From positions 1-64,000 of the forward strand of contig JADKDM010000033.1 in NCBI GenBank assembly GCA_016714565.1: a stretch of 64,000 nucleotides of DNA, read 5' to 3'. Position numbers and translations under genes: made by a program. Positions 1 to 9,925 of this stretch are shown one piece after another (position 1 is the first letter of the stretch; each line of letters starts with the position of its first letter). The notes under the pieces are model-generated. The model did not search any database. It was not told the DNA's origin and was given only the letters and a program-made list of their open reading frames with translations. This stretch comes from Candidatus Villigracilis propinquus (GTDB lineage Bacteria > Chloroflexota > Anaerolineae > Anaerolineales > Villigracilaceae).

Positions 1-556
1 CGAAGACGCCATCCGCAAGGCTGGCTCCATGGACCGATAAACTTCTTCGTCGACGCCCAAATCGTCGGGGAACAAAATCAGTTACTCCGGTCCAGAAAGA
101 GGCGGGTGAATTAGTTCTCAGGCCCATCGTACAGCTCAGGCTATTTCAACAATCAGAAGCCACAAAAGCCGCAGTCGATGAGCGTGGATATTTTCACACG
201 GGCGATATTGCTCAAATATGATGACGAAGGTTATTTTAATTGTCCGACCGTAAGAAGGATATGTTCATTAGCGGCGGTGAGAATGTATCCTGCCGAGATT
301 GAAAAGTCGTTGTATCAGCACCGACCGTCCACATGGTACCGTGATCAGCTTGCCCGATGCGAAGTAGGGCGAAGTCAGCAAGGCTTGTGTTGTATTGAAG
401 CCAAACCAGAGCGTGACGGAGGGAAGAATTATTGAAATTTATGATAGAGCGATTGGCAAATACCAAGTCCCCAAGTCAGTGAGTTTCATGGAAGCCCCTG
501 CCCATATCCGCCGCAGGAAAATACTCAAGCGCGAGTTGCGCGAAAAATATATGTAG
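1..556 (+). pseudogene. acyl-CoA ligase (AMP-dependent synthetase), C-terminal part, frameshifted
   Basis: Only the C-terminal third of an ANL-superfamily acyl-CoA ligase is present; the gene enters from the left edge. Read across several frames, the translation shows the hinge motif GYFHTGDIA near 185-215, then RKKDMFISGGENVYPAEIE near 250-305, and finally a C-terminal lysine region (GKILKREL) ending with the stop at 554-556. These are core motifs of carboxylate:CoA ligases, which form acyl-CoA through an acyl-adenylate. At least four reading-frame changes occur within 550 bases. The amino acids are otherwise well conserved, so assembly indels are as likely as true decay. It lies just upstream of glyoxylate-shunt genes in a catabolic block. 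Substrate cannot be told. Confidence 0.75.
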
Positions 557-593
557 ATAACGCCGCTCTCCAAGTTTTTGGATGTTTTGCAAA

Positions 594-629
594 AATCTGT
601 ATAATTTTCATTATCAACTTATACAGATT
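594..629. promoter_or_regulatory. inverted repeat upstream of malate synthase, candidate operator
   Basis: AATCTGTATAA (594-604) and TTATACAGATT (619-629) are perfect 11-bp inverted arms separated by 14 bases, about 95 bases before the aceB start. There is no U-tract, so it does not look like a terminator for the preceding ligase. A binding site for a dimeric regulator is the simplest reading; the regulator is not identified. Confidence 0.4.
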
Positions 630-723
630 AAATCAAATCACATTGAGAGGTTTTGTATTTTGTAACTGCCTGATACCCCCATCCATATATACTCAATCAA
701 AGTTGACCACAGAGGTTTCCCGC

Positions 724-2310
724 ATGGAAATTCTCGGAAAGACCACTCTGAATTTCAGGATGTGCTGACACCCGAAGCGTTGCTTTGTCCGAACAACTCG
801 AGCGCGAGTTCAGTTCCGCGTCGCCATGAGATGCTGCAAAAACGGGTTGAACGCCAAAAAGCGTTCGACAATACAGCGCCATGCCGGTTTTCCTCGAAGA
901 GACTGCGTCCCATCCGCGCCGGAGATTGGCGAGGTCGGCTCGTTCAAATGACCTGCAAGACCGCCGCGTCCGAGATCACCGGCCCGCCCGAACGGAAGAT
1001 GGCGATCAACGCGCTCAACTCGGGCGCAAAGAATTTTCATAGCGAGACTTTGAAGACTCAATGCGCCATCCTGGGAAAACCTCATCGGGGTGCATCTTAA
1101 CCTGCGCGACGCCATCGAACGAAAAATCTCCCTGACCACCCCGAAAAAATATCAACTAAACGAAAATCCCGCGACGTTATTTGGCTGCGCCCGCGCGGCT
1201 GGCATTTTGGATGAAAAGCACGCCCTGCTGGATGGAAAACCCGCCTCCGCCCTCTCTCTTCGACTTTGGCTTGTTCCTGTTTCTAAATGCGGATCGTCTC
1301 CTCAAGCGGGGGCAGGGCCATACCTCTACTACCTGCCCAAATTGGAAAATCACCTCGAAGCGCCTGTGGACGAAGCGTCTTCAATTTCGCGCAGGACAAG
1401 CTCGGCATTCCGCGTGGAACCATCAAAGGTGACTCATGCTCATCGGAAACCATTCTACCGCCTCCTTCGAGGATGGACGGCGAGATCCTCTACGAACTGC
1501 GCGAGCATACCTCGTAGCGTTGAACGCCGGTCGCTGGGATTACATCTTCAATACCATCAAAAAATTCAGCAAACAACCGGGCTTCCTCCACCCGACCGCG
1601 CCCAGATCGCCACTGACCGTCCGGTTCATGCGGGCGTACACCGAGCTGTTGGCGAGGACCTGCCATAAACGTAAGCGCGCACGCCATCCGGCGGCATGGC
1701 GGCATTCATCCCCAACCGCAAAGACAGGAAGTGAACGACATCGCGCTTGGCAAAGTCCGCGAGGACAAATTACGCCCAGATCCAAAGACGGCTTCGACGG
1801 ACGTAGGTCGCCCACCCAGACTTGTGCCCGTTGCCAAGAAGTCTTCGACAATGTGCTGAAAGACGGAGCCGCATCAAAAGAAAAGATGCGTTCTGACGTG
1901 AATACCACCGCCGCGGATCTGGTCAACTTCAACATCCCAAACGGACAGATCACCGAAGCCGGAGTGCGGCTGGATATCAATGTCGCTTTGCAGTACATGG
2001 ATGCATGGCTGAGGGGTTCGGCGCAGTGGCCATCCACAACCTGATGGAAGATGCCGCCAACGCCGAGATCTGCCGCGCCCAACTCTGGCAATGGATCCAT
2101 CATCCCACCGCTGCCCTTTCCGATGGTTGAAAGATTTCAGAGGTTTTATCGCCGGTTTCTGGCGGAGAAATTGAAAGATAAAAACCTTCTATGGGTCGCA
2201 AACATACGCGCCAGCAGGATGGATGAAGCGATTGCGTTGTTCGATGGATTGGTTACATCGAACACATTCGCGGGAATTTCTGACTCTGTCGGCGTATGAT
2301 ATTTTGATTG
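724..2310 (+). pseudogene. aceB: malate synthase A, frameshifted
   Basis: This would condense glyoxylate with acetyl-CoA to malate (glyoxylate shunt, cytosol). The start MEILGKTT at 724 follows a purine-rich AGAGG at about 711. Reading across frames gives the ordered landmarks of malate synthase A: VLTPEAL, RAGDW, ITGPPERKM-INALNSGAK near 980-1030, LNLRDAIERKIS near 1095, PKLENHLEA near 1340, IPRGTIK, ELREH, GRWDYIF, FMRAYTELL, GGMAAFIPNRKD near 1695, the AHPDLVPVAKEVFD region, GQITEAG, and AVAIHNLMEDAA near 2020-2055. The total span equals about 529 codons, the normal family length, so the gene is complete in content but broken by roughly ten or more indels. It is followed 20 bases later by isocitrate lyase. 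Sequencing error near a contig end is my preferred explanation; genuine decay cannot be excluded. Confidence 0.85.
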
Positions 2311-2329
2311 AATTCGGAGGAGATAAACC

Positions 2330-3613
2330 ATGTATCGAAGTATCAACCAAGTCTGTGGAAGAACTGAAAAAGGAATGGGCGGGGGATGCCCGCTGGAAGG
2401 GCGTGTGTAGGCCGTATAACGCCGAAGAAGTGGACAGCCTGCGCGGCACCTTCCAGCATGACCATACCATTGCGCGTATGGGAGCGGAGCGACTGTGGAA
2501 TTTGCTCAACGATGAAAAGTACATCCGTGCCTTGGGAGCGCTGACGGTAATCAGGCTGTGGAAATGGTTCAAGCGGGACTGAAAGCCATTTATCTCCAGT
2601 GGCTGGCAGGTGGCTGGTGACGCCAATGATGCGCTCACCATGTACCCCGACAAAGCCTATACCCGGCCACCACTGTGCCGACCGTGTTGAAGAAGATCAA
2701 TAACGCGCTCATCCGTGCTGACCAGATCCAACACATGGATGGACGCGATGGGGAGGTGCAATACTTCGCGCCCATCGTGGCGGATGCGGAGGCGGGCTTC
2801 GGTGGTCCTCTCAACACATTCGAGCTGGTCAAATCCATGATCGAAGCAGGAGCGGCGGGCATCACCTCGAAGATCAGTTATCTTCCTTGGAAGTGTGGAC
2901 ATGGGCGGAAAAGTCCTCGTGCCCGTGCATGACTTCATTCAGAAACTTGTCTCTGCCCGCCTCGCCGCGGACGTGATGGGGGTTCCCCACCCTTTTCATT
3001 GGCGCACTGACGCTTTGTCCGCCACCCTTATCCGTGGTGACATTGACCGCGTGGACCATGAACATCTCACCGGTGAACGCACTGCCGACGGTTTCTACGT
3101 GGTGAAGAACGGCCTCGAATACGCCGTCGCCCGCGCGTTGGAATTCGCCCCGTATGTCGACTTGATCTGGTGCGAAACCTCCACCCCCGATATCGAAGAA
3201 GCGCGCGAATTTGCGAAAGCTATCCACGCCAAATACCCCGGAAAGATGCTCGCTTATAACTGCTCGCCGTCCTTCAATTGGAAGCGCAAGTTGAACGACA
3301 CGCAGATCGCGGAATTCCAGGAGCAGCTTGGCGATGCCGGTTATAAATTCCAGTTCATCACATTGGCGGGCTTCCACCGCTTAATGCCAGCATGTACGAA
3401 CTGGCGCATGGTTATGCCCGCACGGGGATGAGCGCCTTCGTCAAACTCCAGGAACATGAATTCGAGATGGAGAAGAACATTGGTTTCCGCGCGGTCAAAC
3501 ACCAGTCCTTTGGGTGCCAGTTACTTCGATGCCGTGCAGACCACCGTCACCAGTGGGAAGTTTCCACCGCTGCGATGAAAGGCTCTACCGAAGAAGAACA
3601 GTTCAAGCATTAG
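2330..3613 (+). pseudogene. aceA: isocitrate lyase, frameshifted
   Basis: This cleaves isocitrate to glyoxylate and succinate and supplies the adjacent malate synthase. The start ATG at 2330 follows GGAGGAGATAAACC, a strong ribosome-binding site. Landmarks in order: STKSVEELKKEW, FQHDHTIARMGAERLW, GLKAIYLSGWQVAGDAND near 2580, VPTVLKKINNAL, RADQIQHMDG, FAPIVADAEAGFGGP near 2770, the catalytic KKCGH-GGKV loop near 2888-2915 (itself disrupted by an indel), LTGERTADGFY, DLIWCETSTPD near 3165, AYNCSPSFNWK near 3255, KFQFITLAGFH near 3345, and GSTEEEQF just before the stop at 3611-3613. Length matches the roughly 430-residue bacterial enzyme. At least five frame changes are present. Gene order aceB-aceA indicates a shunt operon. 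Confidence 0.87.
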
Positions 3614-3668
3614 TTATTGAAATAAGACTTGAGCTTGATCATCAAAAACTTTTTATTAGGAGATAAAC

Positions 3669-4722
3669 ATGTCAACAGTTCCAACTTTATCCGGTATCAC
3701 ATCCAAGGTTGTTGATACCCCCCGCTTGAAACAGCACGTCCTCTTTAGTGGCCCCGAGAACGGCACTCCAGTTTTATTCATCCACGGCAATGCCTCTTCC
3801 GCTTCGTATTGGGAAGAGATCATGCTCAAGCTGCCTGCTGGCTTCCGCGGCATTGCGCCTGACCTGCGCGGCTATGGCGACACCGAAGATAAATTGATCG
3901 ATGCCACTCGCGGCATGGGTGATTGGATCGACGACCTCGCCGCATTGCTTGATGCGCTCAAGGTCGAAAAGACTCACGTTGTCGGTCACTCCATGGGCGG
4001 GACAATTGTGTTCGGACTCGTCGGCTCTTTGAATGGACGCGTGTTGAGCGGAACCGTCGTCAACCCCGGCTCGATCTACGGCTTCGGCGGCTCGAAAGGT
4101 CTCGATGGCACGCCCTGCTACGATGACTTTGCTGGTTCAGGCGGCGGCGTGGTCAACCCCGATTTCCCCAAATTGATGGCCGCTGGCGATCGCAGCACCG
4201 ACAATCCGCAGGCATCACCGCGCGTGGTGATGAACGGTTTCTACTGGAAGCCGCCTTTCGTCCCTGCCCGTGAAGAAGATTTGCTCACCTCGTTGATGAC
4301 CGAAAAAGTTGGTGAACAAAAATACCCGGGTGACTTTGTTCCCTCAGGCAATTGGCCCAATGTTGCGCCCGGAAAATTTGGCCCGATCAATGCGCTTTCT
4401 CCCAAATACGTCGGCGACAGCGAAGAATTTCGTTGGCGCAGCCAGCAAACCAGCCATCCTTTGGGTACGAGGCGATTCAGACATGATCGTCTCCGATAGT
4501 TCTTTCTTTGATTTCGGCACCCTCGGCAAGTTGGGCTACGTCCCCGGCTGGCCCGGTGAGGAAATCTATCCTCCCCAGCCGATGGTGGGACAGACCCGCA
4601 GCCTGCTCGAAAAGTATGCAGCGCAGGGCGGCTCGTTCGAAGAAGTTGTCATTGCAGATACAGGCCACACTCCCTACGTTGAAAAACCAGAGGAGTTCAT
4701 GGCAGCGTTTGAAAAGTATTGA
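3669..4722 (+). CDS. alpha/beta-hydrolase, frameshifted near 4425
   Basis: A soluble alpha/beta-hydrolase of about 350 residues. The start follows AGGAGATAAAC. The oxyanion-side motif is FIHGNASSASYW (residues ~36-47). The nucleophile elbow VVGHSMGG lies near residue 105-112. In the second frame the acid loop is ILWVRGDSDMIVSD (around 4460-4500) and the catalytic His is in DTGHTPYVEKP near the C-terminus, so the Ser-Asp-His triad is complete. The reading frame changes around 4415-4430: the first frame would stop at 4499, while the conserved C-terminal half runs to 4722 in another frame. An insertion of 60-70 residues in the cap region (GWPGEEIYPPQP) makes it longer than a typical 270-residue hydrolase. 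Substrate is unknown; haloalkane dehalogenase-, epoxide hydrolase- or ring-cleavage-type roles all fit. Confidence 0.8.
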
Positions 4723-4726
4723 AAAA

Positions 4727-4809
4727 TAAGTGGTAATAAGTGAGCAGTGGGTAAAGTGAACAGAAAATCCTTACCCACCACCCATTTCACACTATCCACT
4801 ACTCACTAC
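4727..4809. repeat. intergenic imperfect inverted repeat of GTGGTAA/GTGAG words
   Basis: Two arms (about 4728-4761 and 4771-4808) are rough reverse complements made of reiterated AGTGG, GTGAG and GGGTAAA words, with a short AT-rich loop. It is one of several such elements in this window that lie exactly between genes, just before a ribosome-binding site (GAGGAGG at 4810). Confidence 0.55.
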
Positions 4810-4820
4810 GAGGAGGCTTT

Positions 4821-6087
4821 ATGCCTAAATCAAAACCCCTGTCGCGCGGAGTTGCAATCGTCGGCGCAGGTATGTCCAAGTTCGGGGCGTTTGCAGAAAA
4901 GAACAGCCGCGATCTTTTTGTCGAAGCATTCAAGGAAATGACCAAGTCCGTTGATAAGGGACTCGATACGTCTGTCATTGAATCGCTCTATGTCGGGAAT
5001 TTCTCCAGTGACCAGTTCGAACATCAGGCACACACTGCTCCGCTTCTTGCGGATGCCGTTGGTCTGACGCCCATCCCCGCAACACGCGTGGAAGGCGCTT
5101 GCGCCTCAGGCGGACTTGCACTTCGTCAGGGTGTGATGGCAATTGCCTCAGGCATGTACGATGTCGTGCTCGTCGGCGGCGCGGAAAAGATGACCGCGCT
5201 CACCACCGCAGGCGTCACCGATGCACTCGCCACCGCGGCAGATGTCCCGTTTGAAATTCCCGCTGGCTTCACCTTCCCTGGCTTTTATGCGGCAATGGCG
5301 TCCGCGTACATGCACCGCTACGGAATGAAGCCCGAACATCTCATGAACGTCGCGATCAAGAATCACGACAATGCTTCCCTGAATCCCTATGCCCAGTTTG
5401 GCGTCACCATTCAAAAGTGGATGGAAGGACGCGTCGCGGCTGCGATCAAGAAGGGCAAGCCCGCCCCAACATGGTCAACGATTTGGGATTTCCTCCACGA
5501 CGAATCAGGCAACCCGACAGTTGCGGGCCGCTTCGCCTGTTTGATTGCTCCCCCGTAACAGACGGCGCCGCCGTAGTGTTGCTCGTCGCCGAAGAACGTA
5601 TGCACGAATTCACAGACCACCCCATTCATATCATCGGTTCGGGACAGGCCTCTGGCTCCGCTTCACGACCGCCCCGAGTTGACCGTAATCCCTGCGGCAA
5701 AAGTCGCCGCGACGCAGGCCTATGAAATGGCTGGCGTCACTGCCAAAGACATCCGCATCGCCGAAGTGCATGATTGCTTCACCATCGCGGGAAGTGATCG
5801 CCAGCGAAGACCTCGGTTTCTTTGCCCCAGGCGAAGGCTTCAAAGCCGCTGAAGACGGCGTGACCGCCCGCAACGGCGCGAAGCCCATCAACACCTCTGG
5901 TGGATTGAAAGCAAAAGGACATCCCGTCGGCGCTTCAGGCGTGGCACAGGCTGTCGAAGTGTTCAAGCAGATGCGAGGTCAGGCAGGCGAGCGACAAGTG
6001 GCAGGCGATGTCAACCTGGCGTTGACTCACAACGTCGGCGCGACAGGTTCCACCTGTGCCGTCCACGTCTATGAGCGGAGAAATTAA
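4821..6087 (+). CDS. thiolase family protein (acetyl-CoA acetyltransferase, SCP-x type), three frameshifts
   Basis: A thiolase of about 420 residues that would cleave a beta-ketoacyl-CoA to acetyl-CoA plus a shortened acyl-CoA, or run in reverse. The start follows GAGGAGGCTTT. The active-site cysteine is in VEGACASGGLAL (near residue 93). The C-terminal His and Cys motifs are seen as GLKAKGHPVGASG (about 5905-5940) and GATGSTCAVHVY at the end. Frame changes occur near 5525, 5655 and 5790 (an extra G in TCGCGGGAAGTG); read through, the protein is continuous, including DCFTIAEVIASEDLG. It is followed two bases after its stop by a DUF35 zinc-ribbon protein, the pairing typical of SCP-x/lipid-transfer-like thiolases in which the DUF35 protein is needed for activity. 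Substrate is not deducible. Confidence 0.85.
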
Positions 6088-6089
6088 TC

Positions 6090-6574
6090 ATGAGCGAAGA
6101 AACCACCACGATCCGTCCGTTTTCAGCGGCGGCGTTTAATCAATACATTGCCGAACATAAATTGATGGCCACCCGCTGCACAAAATGCAGCAAAACCTAT
6201 GCCCCTCCGCGCGCGATCTGCCCGAACTGCCACAGCGAAGAGATGGAATGGCTCGAGACCAGCGGCAAAGGAAAACTCGCTGGCTTCACGGTCATCTACA
6301 CGGGGCCAACCTTCATGTCCGAACAAGGCTTCGACCGCAAGAATCCCTACGTCTCTGGCATTGTCGAACTCGAAGAAGGCACAAGCATCAGCGCCCGCAT
6401 CACAGGTCTGGACGCATCCAAACCCGCCGAGATAAAATTGGCACGCCTTTGAATGTCGATTTCGTTGAATTCGGCGAAGGCGAAACAAAGAAGACCTATT
6501 TAGCCTTCAAAGATAAAGTTTTTTTTTGTCCAAGGGGCAACAATTTTTTGGAAAAAATAATTTTTGCTTTGTAA
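6090..6574 (+). CDS. DUF35 OB-fold/zinc-ribbon acyl-CoA-associated protein, frameshifted near 6433
   Basis: A small partner protein of the upstream thiolase. Four cysteines in CTKCSKTYAPPRAICPNC (residues ~29-46) form the rubredoxin-like zinc ribbon, followed by an OB-fold with GKGKLAGFTVIYTGP and NPYVSGIVELEEGTSISARI. In family members this domain binds acyl-CoA and forms a heteromer with the thiolase. The frame breaks at an AAAA run near 6433; the continuation IGTPLNVDFVEFGEG...TYLAFK lies in another frame. The last about 17 residues to 6574 look like read-through of an AT-rich stretch, so the true stop may lie nearer 6510. The start ATG lies two bases after the thiolase stop, implying one transcript. 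Confidence 0.8.
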
Positions 6575-6625
6575 CTGGCTTGTAACAAGGATACGTTAAC
6601 CTAGCAACACACAGGATGTTCCGAT

Positions 6626-7453
6626 ATGCCTAAAGTCCATGCTAACGGCGTTGAACTCTACTACGAACTCCACGGTTCCGAGACTGCCCCTCTGTTGGTC
6701 CTCAACAACGGCATCATCATGAACGCGGCCACAAGTTGGGCGTTTCAGACCAAGGCGTTAGCACAACATTACCGCATCTTGCAATACGACTGTCGTGGAC
6801 AGGGACAGTCGGAACATCCTGGTAGTCCATACTCCATGGAAATGCACGCAGACGACCTCGCGGCATTACTCACAACCCTGAACGTTGACAAAGCACATAT
6901 CGCGGGCATCTCCTACGGCGGCGAAGTAGCACAAGCTTTTGGATTGAAATACCCCGAGCGGACTCTCAGCCTGATATTGGCCGACACCGTGAGTGAAGTG
7001 GGCGCTGAAACACGCATCATTGTCGACGGGTGGCTTGACTCTGCACGAGCGGCAGATTCCAACGCCTTTTTCAATGCCACCGTCCCGTGGAATTTTTCCC
7101 CAGCCTTCATCACTGCCAACCCGCGTCTGCTCGAAGACGCCAAAGGCCGCTACAAGCTGTTGGACTTTCCAGCCGTTGTCCGTTTGTGTGAATGTTTTTT
7201 GAACGTGAACTTTACCGCCCGCTTGGGCGAACTCAAATGCCCAACCTGCATCATCGTCGGCTCACTGGATTTGTTGAAAGGCCCAGCCTACGCCGCGATA
7301 TTGAAAGCGGGCATCCCCCACGCTGAAATGCACATCCTGCACGGAGCAGGACACGCCTCCAGCTGGGAACGACCACAAGAATTCAATACAGCCATTTTGG
7401 GATTTTTGGCTAAACAAACGACTTCAGTCGTTATAAAAAATATAAAGGAATAA
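6626..7453 (+). CDS. alpha/beta-hydrolase, enol-lactonase-like
   Basis: A 275-residue hydrolase close in size to 3-oxoadipate enol-lactonases. The N-terminus ANGVELYYELHG is typical. The oxyanion-side loop is NNGIIMNAATSW. The nucleophile Ser is in IAGISYGGEVAQ (near residue 97). The acid is in IIVGSLDLLKGP and the His in HGAGHASSWERP. All three catalytic residues are visible. It is transcribed with the DUF35 gene upstream and the SDR five bases downstream. Ring-cleavage or lactone/thioester hydrolysis in the same catabolic route is likely, but substrate specificity cannot be read from sequence. Confidence 0.82.
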   Translation: MPKVHANGVELYYELHGSETAPLLVLNNGIIMNAATSWAFQTKALAQHYRILQYDCRGQGQSEHPGSPYSMEMHADDLAALLTTLNVDKAHIAGISYGGEVAQAFGLKYPERTLSLILADTVSEVGAETRIIVDGWLDSARAADSNAFFNATVPWNFSPAFITANPRLLEDAKGRYKLLDFPAVVRLCECFLNVNFTARLGELKCPTCIIVGSLDLLKGPAYAAILKAGIPHAEMHILHGAGHASSWERPQEFNTAILGFLAKQTTSVVIKNIKE

Positions 7454-7458
7454 ACACC

Positions 7459-8222
7459 ATGCGCATGAAAGATAAGGTTGTACTCGTAACAGGCGGGGCA
7501 GCGGGAATTGGCAAGGCAACAGCTTTGCGTTTCGCTGAAGAAGGCGCCAAGGTTGTGATTTGTGATGTCAACGAAGCCGTTGGACAGGAAACTCTCAAGG
7601 AACTCGGCGAAGGCGCCGCGTTCTACAAAGTCAACGTGACCAGCCGCGAAGATGTTCAAAAATGGGTGGATGATGTCGTTGCAAAATATGGCCGCATTGA
7701 TGTCATCGTCAGCAATGCAGGCGTATTGCGTGATGGACAGTTGGTCAAGGTGAAGGAAGGCAATTTGGTCGGGCAAATGTCCGAGCCTGATTTCGACCTC
7801 GTCATCTCTGTCAACTTGAAGGGCGTGTTCAATTGCGCTCAGGCAGTTGCACCCGTGATGGCAAAACAAGGCGGCGGCGTAATTCTCAATGCCTCCTCCG
7901 TTGTCGGCCTCGACGCAAACTTCGGACAGACCAACTACGTCGCAACAAAATTCGGCGTGATCGGCATGACCAAAGTTTGGGCGCGTGAGTTGGGCAAATT
8001 CAACATCCGCGTCAACGCTGTGGCCCTGGCTTCACCGCCACTGAAATGGTCACCGCCATGCCCGAGAAAGTTTTGGACGGCATGAAGTCTCACACTCCGC
8101 TCGGTCGTTTGGGCGAACCGCGTGACATTGCCAACGCCTATCTCTTCCTCGCTTCGGATGACGCCTCCTTCATTACTGGCGAAGTCCTCCGCGTAGATGG
8201 CGGAATCGTTGTAGGAACGTAA
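7459..8222 (+). CDS. SDR-family oxidoreductase (FabG/hydroxyacyl-CoA dehydrogenase-like), frameshifted near 8030
   Basis: A classical short-chain dehydrogenase of about 254 residues. The cofactor motif VTGGAAGIGKATA is at residues 10-22, and CDVN after strand 2 is compatible with NAD(H) binding. NNAG is replaced by the close variant SNAG. The catalytic Ser is in LNASSVVG and the Tyr-Lys pair in TNYVATKFGV. The frame changes near 8030 in GGCCCTGGCTTC; the continuation reads TATEMV, PLGRLGEP, then ASDDASFITGEVLRVDGG, with a stop at 8220-8222. The start is supported by AAAGGAATAAACACC. Neighbours (thiolase, acyl-CoA ligase) suggest oxidation of a 3-hydroxyacyl-CoA or an alicyclic alcohol. Confidence 0.85.
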
Positions 8223-8331
8223 ATCACGTGTCAAGTATCACGTGTCAGGTGTCAGGTTGTTGACACTCGACACGTGATTTTTTCTCCACATCTTTCACTT
8301 GAAACCTGATACCTGGAACCTGACACCCTCA
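8223..8331. repeat. intergenic inverted repeat with CACGTGTC / CAGGTGTC words
   Basis: AAATCACGTGTC (8221-8232) pairs perfectly with GACACGTGATTT (8269-8280), which runs into TTTTTT and could terminate transcription. Further GTGTCAGG and CCTGACAC/CCTGATAC words extend the pairing to about 8325. It fills the whole gap between the SDR and the acyl-CoA ligase. Confidence 0.6.
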
Positions 8332-8333
8332 TC

Positions 8334-9863
8334 ATGAATTCTGCCGATATTCTGACCAAACGAGCACTCCTGACTCCGAACCGCGAGGCGATGATCGAAC
8401 TCGCAAGCGGAGTCCATTACACCTATGCGGAATTGGATCAACGCGCCAACCGCGCCGCGAATTTCCTGCGCGAGAAATACGGCGTGGAAAAAGGTGACCG
8501 TGTGTCCATTCTCGCGCACAACAGCGTCGCCTATGTGGACTTGTTGTTTGGTTTGGCAAAACTCGGCGCGATCCTTGCTCCGCTCAATTGGCGGCTGACC
8601 TCGCGTGAGTTGACCTACATCGTCAACGACTGCCAGCCCAAGGTGTTGATCGTCGGGCCTGAATTCGTTTCGGTGTATGACGAGATGAAAGACTCCATCA
8701 AAGTGGAGCAGCTCATTTCGCTGGAAGGTGCGAATGTTTCAGGGGAAGCATATGAAAAATTGGCCGACCAAGCCTCGGCGGAAGAACCGAAGCGGCCCGT
8801 CATCTCAGGCGATGATGCCGTTTGCATCCTGTACACATCAGGCACAACGGGACGGCCCAAAGGCGCAGTCCTCCCGCACAGACAGGTGATTTGGAATTCC
8901 ATCAACACCGTTGTGTCGTGGGGCCTGAACGAAAAAGATATTTCTCCGATCCTCACGCCCATGTTTCACTCGGGCGGGTTGTTCGTTTTTCTTGCGCCGC
9001 TCTTTCATGTTGGCGGCAAACTTTTGCTCGGACGCACCTTCGACCCCGACGCTTCGTTGAAGTTGATCGTCGAAGAAAAATGCACGGTCATTCTCGGCGT
9101 GCCGACTCTCTTTCAAGTGTGGATGAATTCGCCGCAATTTGAAAATGCAGATTTCAGCCACGTGCGCTTTTTCATCAGCGGCGGCGCGCCATGCCCGCCT
9201 TCTTTGATACAAGCGTGGAGCGAGAAGAAGGGCGTTGTGATGCGCCAGGGTTACGGACTAACCGAGGTCGGCGTGAACTGCTTTTCGATGACCGATGAAG
9301 ATGCGCTGCGAAAACTTGGTTCGGTGGGCAAGCCCATCTTCCATAGCGAGATGCGTTTGGTGGATGCGGATTGCAACGATGTGCCCGTCGGCTCGACTGG
9401 TGAACTCATCATCAAAGGCGATCACGTTTGCGCTGGCTATTGGAATAACACAGATGCGACCACGCAATCATTGCGCGATGGCTGGTTCCACACAGGCGAC
9501 ATGGCGCGCATGGATGAAGAAGGATATTTCTACATCGCTGGCCGTTTCAAAGACATGATCATCAGCGGCGGCGAGAATGTGTACGCTGCCGAAGTGGAAG
9601 CGCTCTTCCGCGAACATCCTGCCGTTGCCGATGCCGCGTTGATCGGCGAGCCTGATGAGAAATGGGGCGAAGTCGGTTTGATGATCGTGGCTTGCAAGCC
9701 AAATCAAACGACCAATGAAGATGAGTTGTTGAAATTCTGCGCGGGACGTTTGGCGAAGTACAAGCTCCCGAAGCGCATTGAGTTTGTAGATGCCCTGCCG
9801 TATTCACCGTATGGGAAGGTGATTAAGGCGGAGTTGAAGGCGAAGTTTGTTGGTGAAAAGTAG
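8334..9863 (+). CDS. acyl-CoA synthetase (long-chain/aryl-type carboxylate:CoA ligase)
   Basis: An intact 509-residue ANL-family ligase, normal length for the 4-coumarate/medium-chain acyl-CoA ligase group. The P-loop motif is LYTSGTTGRPKGAVL (near residues 162-177). The adenylation motif is QGYGLTEVG (near 303). The hinge motif is WFHTGDMARMDEEGYFYIAGRFKD split around residue 385-408, followed by ISGGENVYAAEVE. The C-terminal lysine lies in YSPYGKVIKAEL. It converts a free carboxylate, ATP and CoA to acyl-CoA, AMP and PPi in the cytosol. It lies between hydrolases and the Liv importer, so it probably activates the imported acid. It resembles the broken ligase at the left edge in its C-terminal motifs, which suggests two ligases in one pathway. 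Confidence 0.92.
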   Translation: MNSADILTKRALLTPNREAMIELASGVHYTYAELDQRANRAANFLREKYGVEKGDRVSILAHNSVAYVDLLFGLAKLGAILAPLNWRLTSRELTYIVNDCQPKVLIVGPEFVSVYDEMKDSIKVEQLISLEGANVSGEAYEKLADQASAEEPKRPVISGDDAVCILYTSGTTGRPKGAVLPHRQVIWNSINTVVSWGLNEKDISPILTPMFHSGGLFVFLAPLFHVGGKLLLGRTFDPDASLKLIVEEKCTVILGVPTLFQVWMNSPQFENADFSHVRFFISGGAPCPPSLIQAWSEKKGVVMRQGYGLTEVGVNCFSMTDEDALRKLGSVGKPIFHSEMRLVDADCNDVPVGSTGELIIKGDHVCAGYWNNTDATTQSLRDGWFHTGDMARMDEEGYFYIAGRFKDMIISGGENVYAAEVEALFREHPAVADAALIGEPDEKWGEVGLMIVACKPNQTTNEDELLKFCAGRLAKYKLPKRIEFVDALPYSPYGKVIKAELKAKFVGEK

Positions 9864-9912
9864 AAAGTGGAAAGTAGTGAGTGGGTTGCCCACTTTCTAC
9901 TCACCACTTTCC
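9861..9912. repeat. intergenic hairpin of AGAAAGTGG words
   Basis: TAGAAAGTGG...GTAGTGAGTGGG (9861-9886) pairs with CCCACTTTCTACTCACCACTTTCC (approximately 9889-9912). The left arm overlaps the ligase stop codon. It has the same architecture as the elements at 4727, 12218, 13072, 56201 and 60846. Confidence 0.6.
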
Positions 9913-9925
9913 AAAGGAGTAATCC

